DNA of 64,000 nucleotides. It comes from Hydractinia symbiolongicarpus (Eukaryota > Cnidaria > Hydrozoa > Anthoathecata > Hydractiniidae). A model generated the notes under the pieces. It was not told the origin of the DNA. It was given only the letters and a program-made list of their open reading frames with translations, and ran no database searches. The DNA is taken from assembly GCF_029227915.1 (NCBI RefSeq), contig NC_079881.1, positions 13,493,501 to 13,557,500 of the forward strand, read 5' to 3'. Positions within the stretch are counted from its first letter, which is position 1. Each line of letters starts with the position of its first letter. Positions 26,581 through 40,400 of this stretch are shown piece by piece. Position numbers and translations under genes: made by a program.

Positions 26581-27819
26581 TAGACTCCATATTAGGCGTA
26601 AATGGCCATGTTACAGGCTTTAAAGACATGTGCACGTAGTTAGCAGCGTTTATAGAGCCTGGCGTTCAAGAAAACGACTTAATACATCGTAGACCATTGA
26701 GATTAAAAGGAAGAGCCGAATGGAACTTGTCGGAGTTAGTGGAATCACGTGATTTACGTGTAGACTCCATATTAGGCCGTAAAAAGCCATATTACAGGCT
26801 TTAAAGGACTGTGCACGTAGTTAGCAGCGTTCATAGAGCCTGGCGTACAGGAAAACGACTTGGTATATCGTAGTCCATTGAGATTGAAAGGAATAGACCG
26901 ATGGCAACTTCTCTGGGCTCGTGGAATCACTTTATTTACGTTTAGACTCCATGTTAGGCCGTAAAAGGCCTTATTACAGGCTTTAAAGGCCTGTGGAAGA
27001 AGTTAGCAGCGTTCTTGCAGCCTGACGCTCAAGAAAACGAATTAATACATCGTAGTTCATTGAAATTGAAAGGAATAGGCCGATGACCTCCTGTCTGTGC
27101 TCGTGGAACTCCCTGACTTAAGTGTAGTCTCCTTATTAGGCCATAAGAGGCCGTATTACACGGTTTAAAGGTCTGTCCACGTAATTAGGAACGTTCTCAG
27201 AGCCTGGCGCTCAAGAAAACGGCTTATTATATCGTAGTCCATTGAGATTAAAAAGAACAGACTGATCGCCACTTGTCTGGGCTCGTGGAATCACGTGATT
27301 TACGTGTAGACTCCAAATTAGGCCGTAAAAGGCCATATTACAGGCTTTAAAGACATGTGCACGTAGTTAGGAACGTTCTCAGAGCCTGGCGCTCAAAAAA
27401 ACGACTTAATACATCGTAGACCATTGAGATTAAAAGGAACAGCCGAATGGATCTTGTCAGAGTTAGTGGAATCACTTTATTTACGTTTAGACTCCATGTT
27501 AGGCCGTAAAAGGCCATATTCCAGGCTTTAAAGGCCTGTCGAAGAAGTTAGCAGCGTTCATAGAGCCTTGCGCACAGGAAAACGACTTAGTATATCGTAG
27601 TCCATTCAGATTGAAAAGAATAGACCGATGGCAACTTCTCTGGGCTCGTGGAATCACGTGATTTGCGTGTAGACTCCATATTAGGCGTAAATGGCCATAT
27701 TACAGGCTTTAAAGACATGTGCACGTAGTTAGGAACGTTCTCAGAGCCTGGCGCTCAGGAAAACGACTTAATACATCGTAGACCATTGAGATTAAAAGGA
27801 ACCGCCGAATGGAACTTGT
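26581..27819 (+). repeat. 1.81-kb HOR copy a (shared part)
   Basis: Shared part of the ten-monomer unit, from TAGACTCCATATTAGGCG through GGAACCGCCGAATGG. Beyond 27819 it continues into family II/IV monomers related to 31.6 kb. Confidence 0.8.
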
Positions 27820-28395
27820 CTGTGCTCGTGGAATCACGTGATTTACGTGTAGACTCCAAATTAGGCCGTAAAAGGCCAAATTACAGGCTTTAAAGGCCTG
27901 TGGAAGAAGTTAGCAGCGTTCTTGCAGCCTGGCGTTCAAGAAAACAGCTTATTATATCGTAGTCCATTGAGATTAAAAAGAACAGACTGATCCCCACTTG
28001 TCTGGGCTCGTGGAATCACGTGATTTACGTGTAGATTCCATATTATGCCGTAAAAGGCCATATTACAGGCTTTAAAGGCCTGTGGAAGAAGTTAGCAGCG
28101 TTCTTGCAGCCTGACGTTCAAGAAAACGAATTAATCCATCGTCGTTCATTGAAATTGAAAGGAATATGCCGATGACCACCTGTCTGTGCTCGTGGAACTC
28201 CCTGACTTAAGTGTAGTCTCCTTATTAGGCCATAAGAGGCCGTATTACACGGTTTAAAGGTCTGTCCACGTAATTAGGAATGTTCTCAGAGCCTAGCACT
28301 CAAGAAAACGGCTTATTATATCGTAGTCCATTGAGAATAAAAAGAACAGACTGATCGCCACTTGTCTGGGCTCGTGGAATCACGTGATTTACGTG

Positions 28396-29634
28396 TAGAC
28401 TCCATATTAGGCGTAAATGGCCATGTTACAGGCTTTAAAGACATGTGCACGTAGTTAGCAGCGTTTATAGAGCCTGGCGTTCAAGAAAACGACTTAATAC
28501 ATCGTAGACCATTGAGATTAAAAGGAAGAGCCGAATGGAACTTGTCGGAGTTAGTGGAATCACGTGATTTACGTGTAGACTCCATATTAGGCCGTAAAAA
28601 GCCATATTACAGGCTTTAAAGGACTGTGCACGTAGTTAGCAGCGTTCATAGAGCCTGGCGTACAGGAAAACGACTTGGTATATCGTAGTCCATTGAGATT
28701 GAAAGGAATAGACCGATGGCAACTTCTCTGGGCTCGTGGAATTACTTTATTTACGTTTAGACTCCATGTTAGGCCGTAAAAGGCCTTATTACAGGCTTTA
28801 AAGGCCTGTGGAAGAAGTTAGCAGCATTCTTGCAGCCTGACGCTCAAGAAAACGAATTAATACATCGTAGTTCATTGAAATTGAAAGGAATAGGCCGATA
28901 ACCTCCTGTCTGTGCTCGTGGAACTCCCTGACTTAAGTGTAGTCTCCTTATTAGGCCATAAGAGGCCGTATTACACGGTTTGAAGGTCTGTCCACGTAAT
29001 TAAGAACGTTCTCAGAGCCTGGCGCTCAAGAAAACGGCTTATTATATCGTAGTCCATTGAGATTAAAAAGAACAGACTGATCGCCACTTGTCTGGGCTCG
29101 TGGAATCACGTGATTTACGTGTAGACTCCAAATTAGGCCGTAAAAGGCCATATTACAGGCTTTAAAGACATGTGCACGTAGTTAGGAACGTTCTCAGAGC
29201 CTGGCGCTCAAAAAAACGACTTAATACATCGTAGACCATTGAGATTAAAAGGAACAGCCGAATGGATCTTGTCAGAGTTAGTGGAATCACTTTATTTACG
29301 TTTAGACTCCATGTTAGGCCGTAAAAGGCCATATTCCAGGCTTTAAAGGCCTGTGGAAGAAGTTGGCAGCTTTCATAGAGCCTTGCGCACAGGAAAACGA
29401 CTTAGTATATCGTAGTCCATTCAGATTGAAAAGAATAGACCGATGGCAACTTCTCTGGGCTCGTGGAATCACGTGATTTGCGTGTAGACTCCATATTAGG
29501 CGTAAATGGCCATATTACAGGCTTTAAAGACATGTGCACGTAGTTAGGAACGTTCTCAGAGCCTGGCGCTCAGGAAAACGACTTAATACATCGTAGACCA
29601 TTGAGATTAAAAGGAACCGCCGAATGGAACTTGT
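28396..29634 (+). repeat. 1.81-kb HOR copy b (shared part)
   Basis: Matches copy a at +1815 bp. It carries private variants GGAATTACTTT (28738) and CCGATAACC, which are also found at 1466-1632. After 29634 it continues into a family I/V hybrid monomer. Confidence 0.8.
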
Positions 29635-30206
29635 CAGAGTTAGTGGAATCACGTGATTTACATGCAGTCTCTTTATTAGGCCGTAAAAGGACTTATTATG
29701 CGTTTCAAAGGACTGTGTACGTAGTTACCAGCGTTCATAGAGCGTGGCGTTCAAGAAAACGACTTAATACATCGTAGACCATTGAGATTAAAAGGAACAG
29801 CCGAATGGAACTTGTCGGAGTTCGTAGAATCACGTGATTTACGTGTAGACTCCATATTAGGCGTAAATGGCCATGTTACAGGCTTTAAAGACATGTGCAC
29901 GTAGTTAGCAGCGTTTATAGAGCCTGGCGTTCAAGAAAACGACTTAATACATCGTAGACCATTGAGATTAAAAGGAAGAGCCGAATGGAACTTGTCGGAG
30001 TTAGTGGAATCACGTGATTTACGTGTAGACTCCATATTAGGCCGTAAAAAGCCATATTACAGGCTTTAAAGGACTGTGAACGTAGTTAGCAGCGTTCATA
30101 GAGCCTGGCGCACAGGAAAACGACTTAGTATATCGTAGTCCATTGAGATTAAAAGGAACAGCCGAATGGAACTTGTCGGAGTTCGTAGAATCACGTGATT
30201 TACGTG

Positions 30207-31445
30207 TAGACTCCATATTAGGCGTAAATGGCCATGTTACAGGCTTTAAAGACATGTGCACGTAGTTAGCAGCGTTTATAGAGCCTGGCGTTCAAGAAAA
30301 CGACTTAATACATCGTAAACCATTGAGATTAAAAGGAAGAGCCGAATGGAACTTGTCGGAGTTAGTGGAATCACGTGATTTACGTGTAGACTCCATATTA
30401 GGCCGTAAAAAGCCATATTACAGGCTTTAAAGGACTGTGCACGTAGTTAGCAGCGTTCATAGAGCCTGGCGTACAGGAAAACGACTTGGTATATCGTAGT
30501 CCATTGAGATTGAAAGGAATAGACCGATGGCAACTTCTCTGGGCTCGTGGAATCACTTTATTTACGTTTAGACTCCATGTTAGGCCGTAAAAGGCCTTAT
30601 TACAGGCTTTAAAGGCCTGTGGAAGAAGTTAGCAGCGTTCTTGCAGCCTGACGCTCAAGAAAACGAATTAATACATCGTAGTTCATTGAAATTGAAAGGA
30701 ATAGGCCGATGACCTCCTGTCTGTGCTCGTGGAACTCCCTGACTTAAGTGTAGTCTCCTTATTAGGCCATAAGAGGCCGTATTACACGGTTTAAAGGTCT
30801 GTCCACGTAATTAGGAACGTTCTCAGAGCCTGGCGCTCAAGAAAACGGCTTATTATATCGTAGTCCATTGAGATTAAAAAGAACAGACTGATCGCCACTT
30901 GTCTGGGCTAGTGGAATCACGTGATTTACGTGTAGACTCTAAATTAGGCCGTAAAAGGCCATATTACAGGCTTTAAAGACATGTGCACGTAGTTAGGAAC
31001 GTTCTCAGAGCCTGGCACTCAAAAAAACGACTTAATACATCGTAGACCATTGAGATTAAAAGGAACAGCCGAATGGATCTTGTCAGAGTTAGTGGAATCA
31101 CTTTATTTACGTTTAGACTCCATGTTAGGCCGTAAAAGGCCATATTCCAGGCTTTAAAGGCCTGTCGAAGAAGTTAGCAGCGTTCATAGAGCCCTGCGCA
31201 CAGGAAAACGACTTAGTATATCGTAGTCCATTCAGATTGAAAAGAATAGACCGATGGCAACTTCTCTGGGCTCGTGGAATCACGTGATTTGCGTGTAGAC
31301 TCCATATTAGGCGTAAATGGCCATATTACAGGCTTTAAAGACATGTGCACGTAGTTAGGAACGTTCTCAGAGCCTGGCGCTCAGGAAAACGACTTAATAC
31401 ATCGTAGACCATTGAGATTAAAAGGAACTGCCAAATGGAACTTGT
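30207..31445 (+). repeat. 1.81-kb HOR copy c (shared part)
   Basis: Matches copy b at +1811 bp and copy a at +3626 bp. Variants include GGGCTAGTGG near 30906 and AACTGCCAAATGG at 31426. It joins segmental copy 2 just downstream. Confidence 0.8.
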
Positions 31446-34400
31446 CAGAGTTAGTGGAATCACGTGATTTACGTGTAGACTCCATATTAGGCCGTAAAAA
31501 GCCATATTGCAGGCTTTAAAGGTCTGTGCACGTAGTTAGCAGCGTTCATAGAGCCTGGCGCACAGGAAAACGACTTAGTATATCGTAGTCCGTTGAGATT
31601 AAAAGGAACAGACCAATGGGAACTTGTCTGTGCTCGTGGAATCACGTGATTTACGTGTAGACTCCAAATTAGGCCGTAAAAGGCCAAATTACAGGCTTTA
31701 AAGGCCTGTGGAAGAAGTTAGCAGCGTTCTTGCAGCCTGGCGTTCAAGAAAACAGCTTATTATATCGTAGTCCATTGAGATTAAAAAAAACAGACTGATC
31801 CCCACTTGTCTGGGCTCGTGGAATCACGTGATTTACGTGTAGATTCCATATTATGCCGTAAAAGGCCATATTACAAGCTTTAAAGGACTGTGCACGTAGT
31901 TAGCAGCGTTCATAAAGCCTGGCGCACAGGAAAACGACTTAGTATATCGTAGTCCATTGAGATTAAAAGGAACAGACCAATGGGAACTTGTCTGCGCTCG
32001 TGGAATCACTTTATTTACGTTTAGACTCCATGTTAGGCCGTAAAGGGCCATATTACAGGCTTTAAAGGCCTGTGGAAGAAGTTAGCAGCGTTCTTGCAGC
32101 CTGACGTTCAAGAAAACGAATTAATCCATCGTCGTTCATTGAAATTGAAAGGAATATGCCGATGACCCCCTGTCTGTGCTAGTGGAACTCCCTGACTTAA
32201 GTGTAGTCTCCTTATTAGGTCATAAGAGGCCGTATTACACGGTTTAAAGGTCTGTCCACGTAATTAGGAATGTTCTCAGAGCCTAGCACTCAAGAAAACG
32301 GCTTATTATATCGTAGTCCATTGAGAATAAAAAGAACAGACTGATCCCCACTTGTCTGGGCTCGTGGAATCACGTGATTTACGTGTAGACTCCATATTAG
32401 GCGTAAATGGCCATGTTACAGGCTTTAAAGACATGTGCACGTAGTTAGCAGCGTTTATAGAGCCTGGCGTTCAAGAAAACGACTTAATACATCGTAGACC
32501 ATTGAGATTAAAAGGAAGAGCCGAATGGAACTTGTCGGAGTTAGTGGAATCACGTGATTTACGTGTAGACTTCATATTAGGCCGTAAAAAGCCATATTAC
32601 AGGCTTTAAAGGACTGTGCACGTAGTTAGCAGCGTTCATAAAGCCTGGCGTACAGGAAAACGACTTGGTATATCGTAGTCCATTGAGATTGAAAGGAATA
32701 GACCGATGGCAACTTCTCTGGGCTCGTGGAATCACTTTATTTACGTTTAGACTCCATGTTAGGCCCTAAAAGGCCTTATTACAGGCTTTAAAGGCCTGTG
32801 GAAGAAGTTAGCAGCGTTCTTGCAGCCTGACGCTCAAGAAAACGAATTAATACATCGTAGTTCATTGAAATTGAAAAGAATAGGCCGATGACCTCCTGTC
32901 TGTGCTCGTGGAACTCCCTGACTTAAGTGTAGTCTCCTTATTAGGCCATAAGAGGCCGTATTACACGGTTTAAAGGTCTGTCCACGTAATTAGGAACGTT
33001 CTCAGAGCCTGGCGCTCAAGAAAACGGCTTATTATATCGTAGTCCATTGAGATTAAAAAGAACAGACTGATCGCCACTTGTCTGGGCTCGTGGAATCACG
33101 TGATTTACGTGTAGACTCCAAATTAGGCCGTAAAAGACCATATCACAGGCTTTAAAGACATGTGCACGTAGTTAGGAACGTTCTCAGAGCCTGGCGCTCA
33201 AGAAAACGACTTAATACATCGTAGCCCATTGAGATTAAAAGGAACAGCCGAATGGATCTTGTCAGAGTTAGTGGAATCACGTGATTTACGTGTAGATTCC
33301 ATATTATGCCGTAAAAGGCCATATTACAAGCTTTAAAGGACTGTGCACGTAGTTAGCAGCGTTCATAGAGCCTGGCCCACAGGAAAACGACTTAGTATAT
33401 CGTAGTCCATTGAGATTAAAAGGAATAGACCGATGGCAACTTCTCTGGGCTCGTGGAATCACGTGACTTACATGCAGTCTCCTTATTAGGCCGTAAAAGG
33501 ACCTATTATGCGTTTCGAAGGACTGTGTACGTAGTTAGCAGCGTTCTCAGCTCCTGGCGCTCAAGAAAACGACTTAAGACATCGTAGTCCATTGAGATTG
33601 AAAGGAATAGACCGATGGCAACTTCTCTGGGCTCGTGGAATCACGTGACTTACATGCAGTCTCCTTATTATGCCGTAAAAGGCCATATTACAGGCTTTAA
33701 AGGCATGTGCACGTAGTTGGGAACGTTCTCAGAGCCTGGCGCTCAAGAAAACGACTTAGTATATCGTAGACAATTGAGATTAAAAGGAACAGCCGAATGG
33801 AACTTGTCTGTGCTCGTGGAATCACTTTATTTACGTTTAGACTCCATGTTAGGCCGTAAAAGGCCATACTACAGGCTTTAAAGGCTTGTGCACGTAGTTA
33901 GCAGCGTTCTCAGATCCTGGCGCTCAAGAAAACGACTTAATACATCGTAGACCATTGAGATTGAAAGGAATAGGCCAACGGCCTCCTATCTGTGCTCGTG
34001 GAACTCCCTGACTTAAGTGTAGTCTCCTCATTAGGCTATAAGAGGCCGTATTACACGGTTTAAAGGTCTGTCCACGTAATTAGGAACGTTCTCAGAGCCT
34101 GGCACTCAAGAAAACGGCTTATTATATCGTAGTCCATTGAGATTAAAAGGAACAGCCGAATGGATCTTGTCAGAGTTAGTGGAATCACGTGATTTACGTG
34201 TAGATTCCATATTATGCCGTAAAAGGCCAAATTACAGGCTTTAAAGGCCTGTGGAAGAAGTTAGCAGCGTTCTTGCAGCCTGACGCTCAAGAAAACGACT
34301 TAGTATATCGTAGACAATTGAGATTAAAAGGAACAGCCGAATGGAACTTGTCTGTGCTCGTGGAATCACTTTATTTACGTTTAGACTCCATGTTAGGCCG

Positions 34401-37400
34401 TAAAAGGCCATATTACAGGCTTTGAAGGCCTGTGCACGTAGTTAGCAGCGTTCTCAGATCCTGGCGCTCAAGAAAACGACTTAATACATCGTAGACCATT
34501 GAGATTAAAAGGAATAGGCCAACGGCCTCCTATCTGTGCTCGTGGAACTCCCTGACTTAAGTGTAGTCTCCTCATTAGGCCATAAGAGGCCGTATTACAC
34601 GGTTTAAATGTCTGTCCACGTAATTAGGAACGTTCTCAGAGCCTGGCACTCAAGAAAACGGCTTATTTTATCGTAGTCCATTGAGATTAAAAAGAACAGA
34701 CTGATCCTCACTTGTCTGGGCTCGTGGAATCACGTGATTTACGTGTAGATTCCATATTATGCCGTAAAAGGCCATATTACAAGCTTTAAAGGACTGTGCA
34801 TGTAGTTAGCAGCGTTCATAGAGCCTGGCGCACAGGAAAACGACTTAGTATATCGTAGTCCATTGAGATTAAAAGGAACAGACCAATGGGAACTTGTCTG
34901 CGCTCGTGGAATCACTTTATTTACGTTTAGACTTCATGTTAGGCCGTAAAAGGCCATATTACAGGCTTTAAATGCCTGTGGAAGAAGTTAGCAGCGTTCT
35001 TGCTGCCTGACGCTCAAGAAAACGAATTAATACATCGTAGTTCATTGAAGTTGAAAGGAATATGCCGATGACCCCCTGTCTGTGCTCGTAGAACTCCCTG
35101 ACTTAAGTGTAGTCTCCTTATTAGGCCATAAGAGGCCGTATTACACGGTTTAAAGGTCTGTCCACGTAATTAGGAACGTTCTCAGAGCCTGGCGCTCAAG
35201 AAAACGGCTTATTATATCGTAGTCCATTGAGATTAAAAAGAACAGACTGATCCCCACTTGTCTGGGCTCGTGGAATCACGTGATTTACGTGTAGTCTCCA
35301 ATTTAGGCTGTAAAAAGACCTATTATGCGTTTCAAAGGACTTTGTACGTAGTTAGCAGCGCTCATAGAGCCTGACGTTCAAGAAAACGACTTAAGACATC
35401 GCAGTCCATTGAGATTGAGAGGAATAGGCCAACGGCCTCCTATCTGTGCTCGTGGAACTCCCTGACTTAAGTGTAGTCTCCTCATTAGGCCATAAGAGGC
35501 CGTATTACACGCTTTAAAGGTCTGTCCACTATCGAATAGACAGATGGCAACTTCTCTGTCCTTGTGGAAACACGTGGTTCACGTGTAGTTTCCAAATTAG
35601 GCTGTAAAAAGACCGATTATGCGTTTCAAAGGCATGTATACGTAGTTAGCAGCGTTCATAGAGCCTGGCGCACAGGAAAACGACTTAGTATATCGTAGTC
35701 CATTGAGATTGAAAGGAATAGACCGATGGCAACTTCTCTGGGCTCGTGGAATCACGTGACTTACATGCAGTCTCCTTATTAGGCCGTAAAAGGACCTATT
35801 ATGCGTTTCAAAGGACTGTGTACGTAGTTAGCAGCGTTCATAGAGTCTGGCGTTCAAGAAAACGACTTAATACATCGTAGACAATTAAGATTAAAAGCAA
35901 CAGCCGAATGGAACTTGTCGGAGTTCGTAGAATCACGTGATTTACGTGTAGATTCCATATTATGCCAAAAAGGCCATATTACAAGCTTTAAAGGTCTGTC
36001 CACGTAATTAGGAACGTTCTCAGAGCCTGGCGCTCAATAAAACGGCTTATTATAACGTAGTCCATTGAGATTAAAAAGAACAGACTGATCCCCACTTGTC
36101 TGGGCTCGTGGAATCACGTGATTTACGTGTAGACTCTAAATTAGGCCGTAAAAGGCCAAATTACAGGCTTTAAAGACATGTGCACGTAGTTAGGAACGTT
36201 TTCAGAGCCTGGCGCTCAAGAAAACGACTTAATACATCGTAGACCATTGAGATTAAAAGGAACAGCCGAATAGAACTTGTCAGAGTTAGTGGAATCACGT
36301 GATTTACGTGTAGACTCCATATTAGGCCGTAAAAAGCCATATTACAGGCTTTAAAGGCCTGTACACGTAGTTGGTAACCTTTTTAGACACTGGCTTTAGA
36401 GAAAATGACTTAAGACATCGTAGTCCATTGAGATTGAAAGGAACAGACCAATGGGAACTTGTCTGTGCTCGTGGAATCACTTTATTCACGTTTACACTCC
36501 ATATTAGGCCGTAAAAGGCCATATTACAGGCTTTAAAGGCCTGTGCACGTAGTTAGCAGCGTTCTTAAGGCCTGGCGCTCAAGTAAACGGCTTATTATAT
36601 CGTAGTCCATTGAGATTAAGAAGAAATGACTGATCCCCACTTGTCTGGGCTCGTGGAATCACGTGATTTACGTGTAGACTCCAAATTAGGCCGTAAAAGG
36701 CCAAATTACAGGCTTTAAAGACATGTGCACGTAGTTAGGAACGTTTTCAGAGCCTGGCGCTCAAGAAAACGACTTAATACATCGTAGACCATTGAGATTA
36801 AAAGGAACAGCCGAATAGAACTTGTCAGAGTTAGTGGAATCACGTGATTTACGTGTAGACTCCATATTAGGCCGTAAAAAGCCATATTACAGGCTTTAAC
36901 GGACTGTGCACGTAGTTAGCAGCGTTCATAGAGCCTGGCGCACAGAAAAACGACTTAGTATATCGTAGTCCATTGATATTGACAGGAATAGACTGATGGC
37001 AATTTATGCTGGCTCGTGGAAGCACGTTATTTACGTGTGGACTCCTCATTGAGCCGTAAATGTCCATATTACACACTTTAAAGGTCTGTACACGTAGTTG
37101 GTAACCTTTTTAGACACTGGCGCTAGAGAAAACGACTTAAAACATCGTAGTCCATTGGGATTGAAAGGAACAGACCAATGGATTCTTGTCTGTGCTCGTG
37201 GAATCACTTTATTTACGTTTAGACTCCATATTAGGCCGTAAAAGGCCATATTATAGGCTTTAAAGGCCTGTGGAAGAAGTTAGCAGCGTTCTTGCAGCCT
37301 GACGCTCAAGAAAACGAATTAATACATCGTAGTTCATTGAAGTTGAAAGGAAATGGCCGATGACCTCCTGTCTGTGCTCGTGGAACTCCCTGACTTAAGT

Positions 37401-40400
37401 GTAGTCTCCTTATTAGGCCATAAGAGGCCGTATTACATGCTTTAAAGGTCTGTCCACTATCGAATAGACAGATGGCAACTTCTCTGGGCTCGTGGAATCA
37501 CGTGATTTACGTGTAGACTCCAAATTAGGCCGTAAAAGGCCATATTACAGGTTTTAAAGACATGTGCACGTAGTTAGGAACGTTATCAGAGCCTGGCGCT
37601 GAAGAAAACGACTTAATACATCGTAGACCATTGAGATTAAAAGGAACAGCCGAATGGATCTTGTTAGAGTTAGTGGAATCACGTGATTTACGTGTAGACT
37701 CCATATTAGGCCATATAAAACGCCATATTACAGGCTTTAAAGGACTGTGCACGTAGTTAGCAGCGTTCATAGAGCCTGGCGCTCAAGTAAACGGCTTATT
37801 ATATCGTAGTCCATTGAGATTAAAAAGAACAGACTGATCCCCACTTGTCTGGGCTGGTGGAATCACGTGATTTACGTGTAGACTCCAAATTAGTCCGTAA
37901 AAGGCCAAATTACAGGCTTTAAAGACATGTGCACGTAGTTAGTAACGTTCTCAGAGCCTGGCGCTCAAGAAAACGGCTCAATACATCGTAGACCATTGAG
38001 ATTAAAAGGAACAGCCGAATGGAACTTGTCGGAGTTCGTAGAATCACGTGATTTACGTGTAGACTCCATATTAGGCGTAAATGGCCGTGTTACAGGCTTT
38101 AAACACATGTTCATGTAGTTAGCAGCGTTCATAGAGCCTGGCGTTCAAGAAAACGACTTAATACATCGTAGACCATTGAGATTAAAAGGAAGAGCCGAAT
38201 GGAACTTGTCAGAGTTAGTGGAATCACGTGATTTACGTGTAGACTCTATATTAGGCCGTAAAAAGCCATATTACAGGCTTTAAAGGACTGTGCACGTACT
38301 TAGCAGCGTTCATAGACCCTGGCGCACAGGAAAACGACTTAGTATATCGTAGTCCATTGAGGTTGAAAGGAATAGACCGATGGCAACTTCTCTGGGCTCG
38401 TGGAATCACGTGACTTACATGCAGTCTCCTTATTAGGCCGTAAAAGGACCTATTATGCGTTTCGAAGGACTGTGTACCTAGTTAGCAGCGTTCTCAGCTC
38501 CTGGCGCTCAAGAAAACGACTTAAGACATCGTAGTCCATTGAGATTGAAAGGAATAGACCGATGGCAACTTCTCTGGGCTCGTGGAATCACGTGACTTAC
38601 ATGCAGTCTCCTTATTATGCCGTAAAAGGCCATATTACAGGCTTTAAAGACATGTGCACGTAGTTAGGAACGTTCTCAGAGCCTGGCGCTCAGGAAAACG
38701 ACTTAGTATATCGTAGACAATTGAGATTAAAAGGAACAGCCGAGTGGAACTTGTCTGTGCTCGTGGAATCACTTTATTTACGTTTAGACTCCATGTTAGG
38801 CCGTAAAAGGCCATATTACAGGCTTTAAAGGCCTGTGCACGTAGTTAGCAGCGTTCTCAGATCCTGGCGCTCAAGAAAACGACTTAATACATCGTAGACC
38901 ATTGAGATTGAAAGGAATAGGCCAACGGCCTCCTATCTGTGCTCGTGGAACTCCCTGACTCCCTGAAGTGTAGTCTCCTCATTAGGCCATAAGAGGCCGT
39001 ATTACACGGTTTAAAGGTCTGTCCACGTAATTAGGAATGTTCTCAGAGCCTGGCACTCAAGAAAACGGCTTATTTTATCGTAGTCCATTGAGATTAAAAA
39101 GAACAGACTGATCCTCACTTGTCTGGGCTCGTGGAATCACGTGATTTACGTGTAGATTCCATATTATGCCGTAAAAGGCCAAATTACAGGCTTTAAAGGC
39201 CTGTGGAAGAAGTTAGCAGCGTTCTTGCAGCCTGACGCTCAAGAAAACGACTTAGTATATCGTAGACAATTGAGATTAAAAGGAACAGCCGAATGGAACT
39301 TGTCTGCGCTCGTGGAATCACTTTATTTACGTTTAGACTCCATGTTAGGCCGTAAAAGGCCATATTACAAGCTTTAAAGGCCTGTGCACGTAGTTAGCAG
39401 CGTTCTCAGATCCTGGCGCTCAAGAAAACGAATTAATACATCGTAGTTCATTGAAGTTGAAAGGAATATGCCGATGACCCCCTGTCTGTGCTCGTAGAAC
39501 TCCCTGACTTAAGTGTAGTCTCCTCATTAGGCCATAAGAGGCCGTATTACACGGTTTAAAGGTCTGTCCACGTAATTAGGAACGTTCTCAGTGCCTGGCG
39601 CTCAAGAAAACGGCTTATTATATGGTAGTCCATTGAGATTAAAAAGAACAGACTGATCCCCACTTGTCTGGGCTCGTGTAATCACGTGATTTACGTGTAG
39701 TCTCCTCATTAGGCCATAAGAGGCCGTATTACACGCTTTAAAGGTCTGTCCACTATCGAATAGACAGATGGCAACTTCTCTGTCCTTGTGGAAACACGTG
39801 GTTCACGTGTAGTTTCCAAATTAGGCTGTAAAAAGACCGATTATGCGTTTCAAAGGCATGTATACGTAGTTAGCAGCGTTCATAGAGCCTGGCGCACAGG
39901 AAAACGACTTAGTATATCGTAGTCCATTGAGATTGAAAGGAATAGACCGATGGCAACTTCTCTGGGCTCGTGGAATCACGTGACTTACATGCAGTCTCCT
40001 TATTAGGCCGTAAAAGGACCTATTATGCGTTTCAAAGGACTGTGTACGTAGTTAGCAGCGTTCATAGAGTCTGGCGTTCAAGAAAACGACTTAATACATC
40101 GTAGACAATTAAGATTAAAAGGAACAGCCGAATGGAACTTGTCGGAGTTCGTAGAATCACGTGATTTACGTGTAGATTCCATATTATGCGAAAAAGGCCA
40201 TATTACAAGCTTTAAAGGTCTGTCCACGTAATTAGGAACGTTCTCAGAGCCTGGCGCTCAATAAAACGGCTTATTATAACGTAGTCCATTGAGATTAAAA
40301 AGAACAGACTGATCCCCACTTGTCTGGGCTCGTGGAATCACGTGATTTACGTGTAGACTCCAAATTAGGCCGTAAAAGGCCAAATTACAGGCTTTAAAGA

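Larger units (their letters stand above)
26117..31505 (+). repeat. Inter-copy zone built from a 1.81-kb HOR
   Basis: Lies between the two segmental copies. The block 26115-27819 recurs at 29741-31445 (offset 3626 bp), and an intermediate copy lies 1815 bp after the first and 1811 bp before the last. Ten monomers of about 181.4 bp give 1814 bp, so this is a ten-monomer HOR distinct from the 3345-bp one. Diagnostic variants are GATTTGCGTGTAG and GGAACCGCCGAATGG. Confidence 0.85.
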
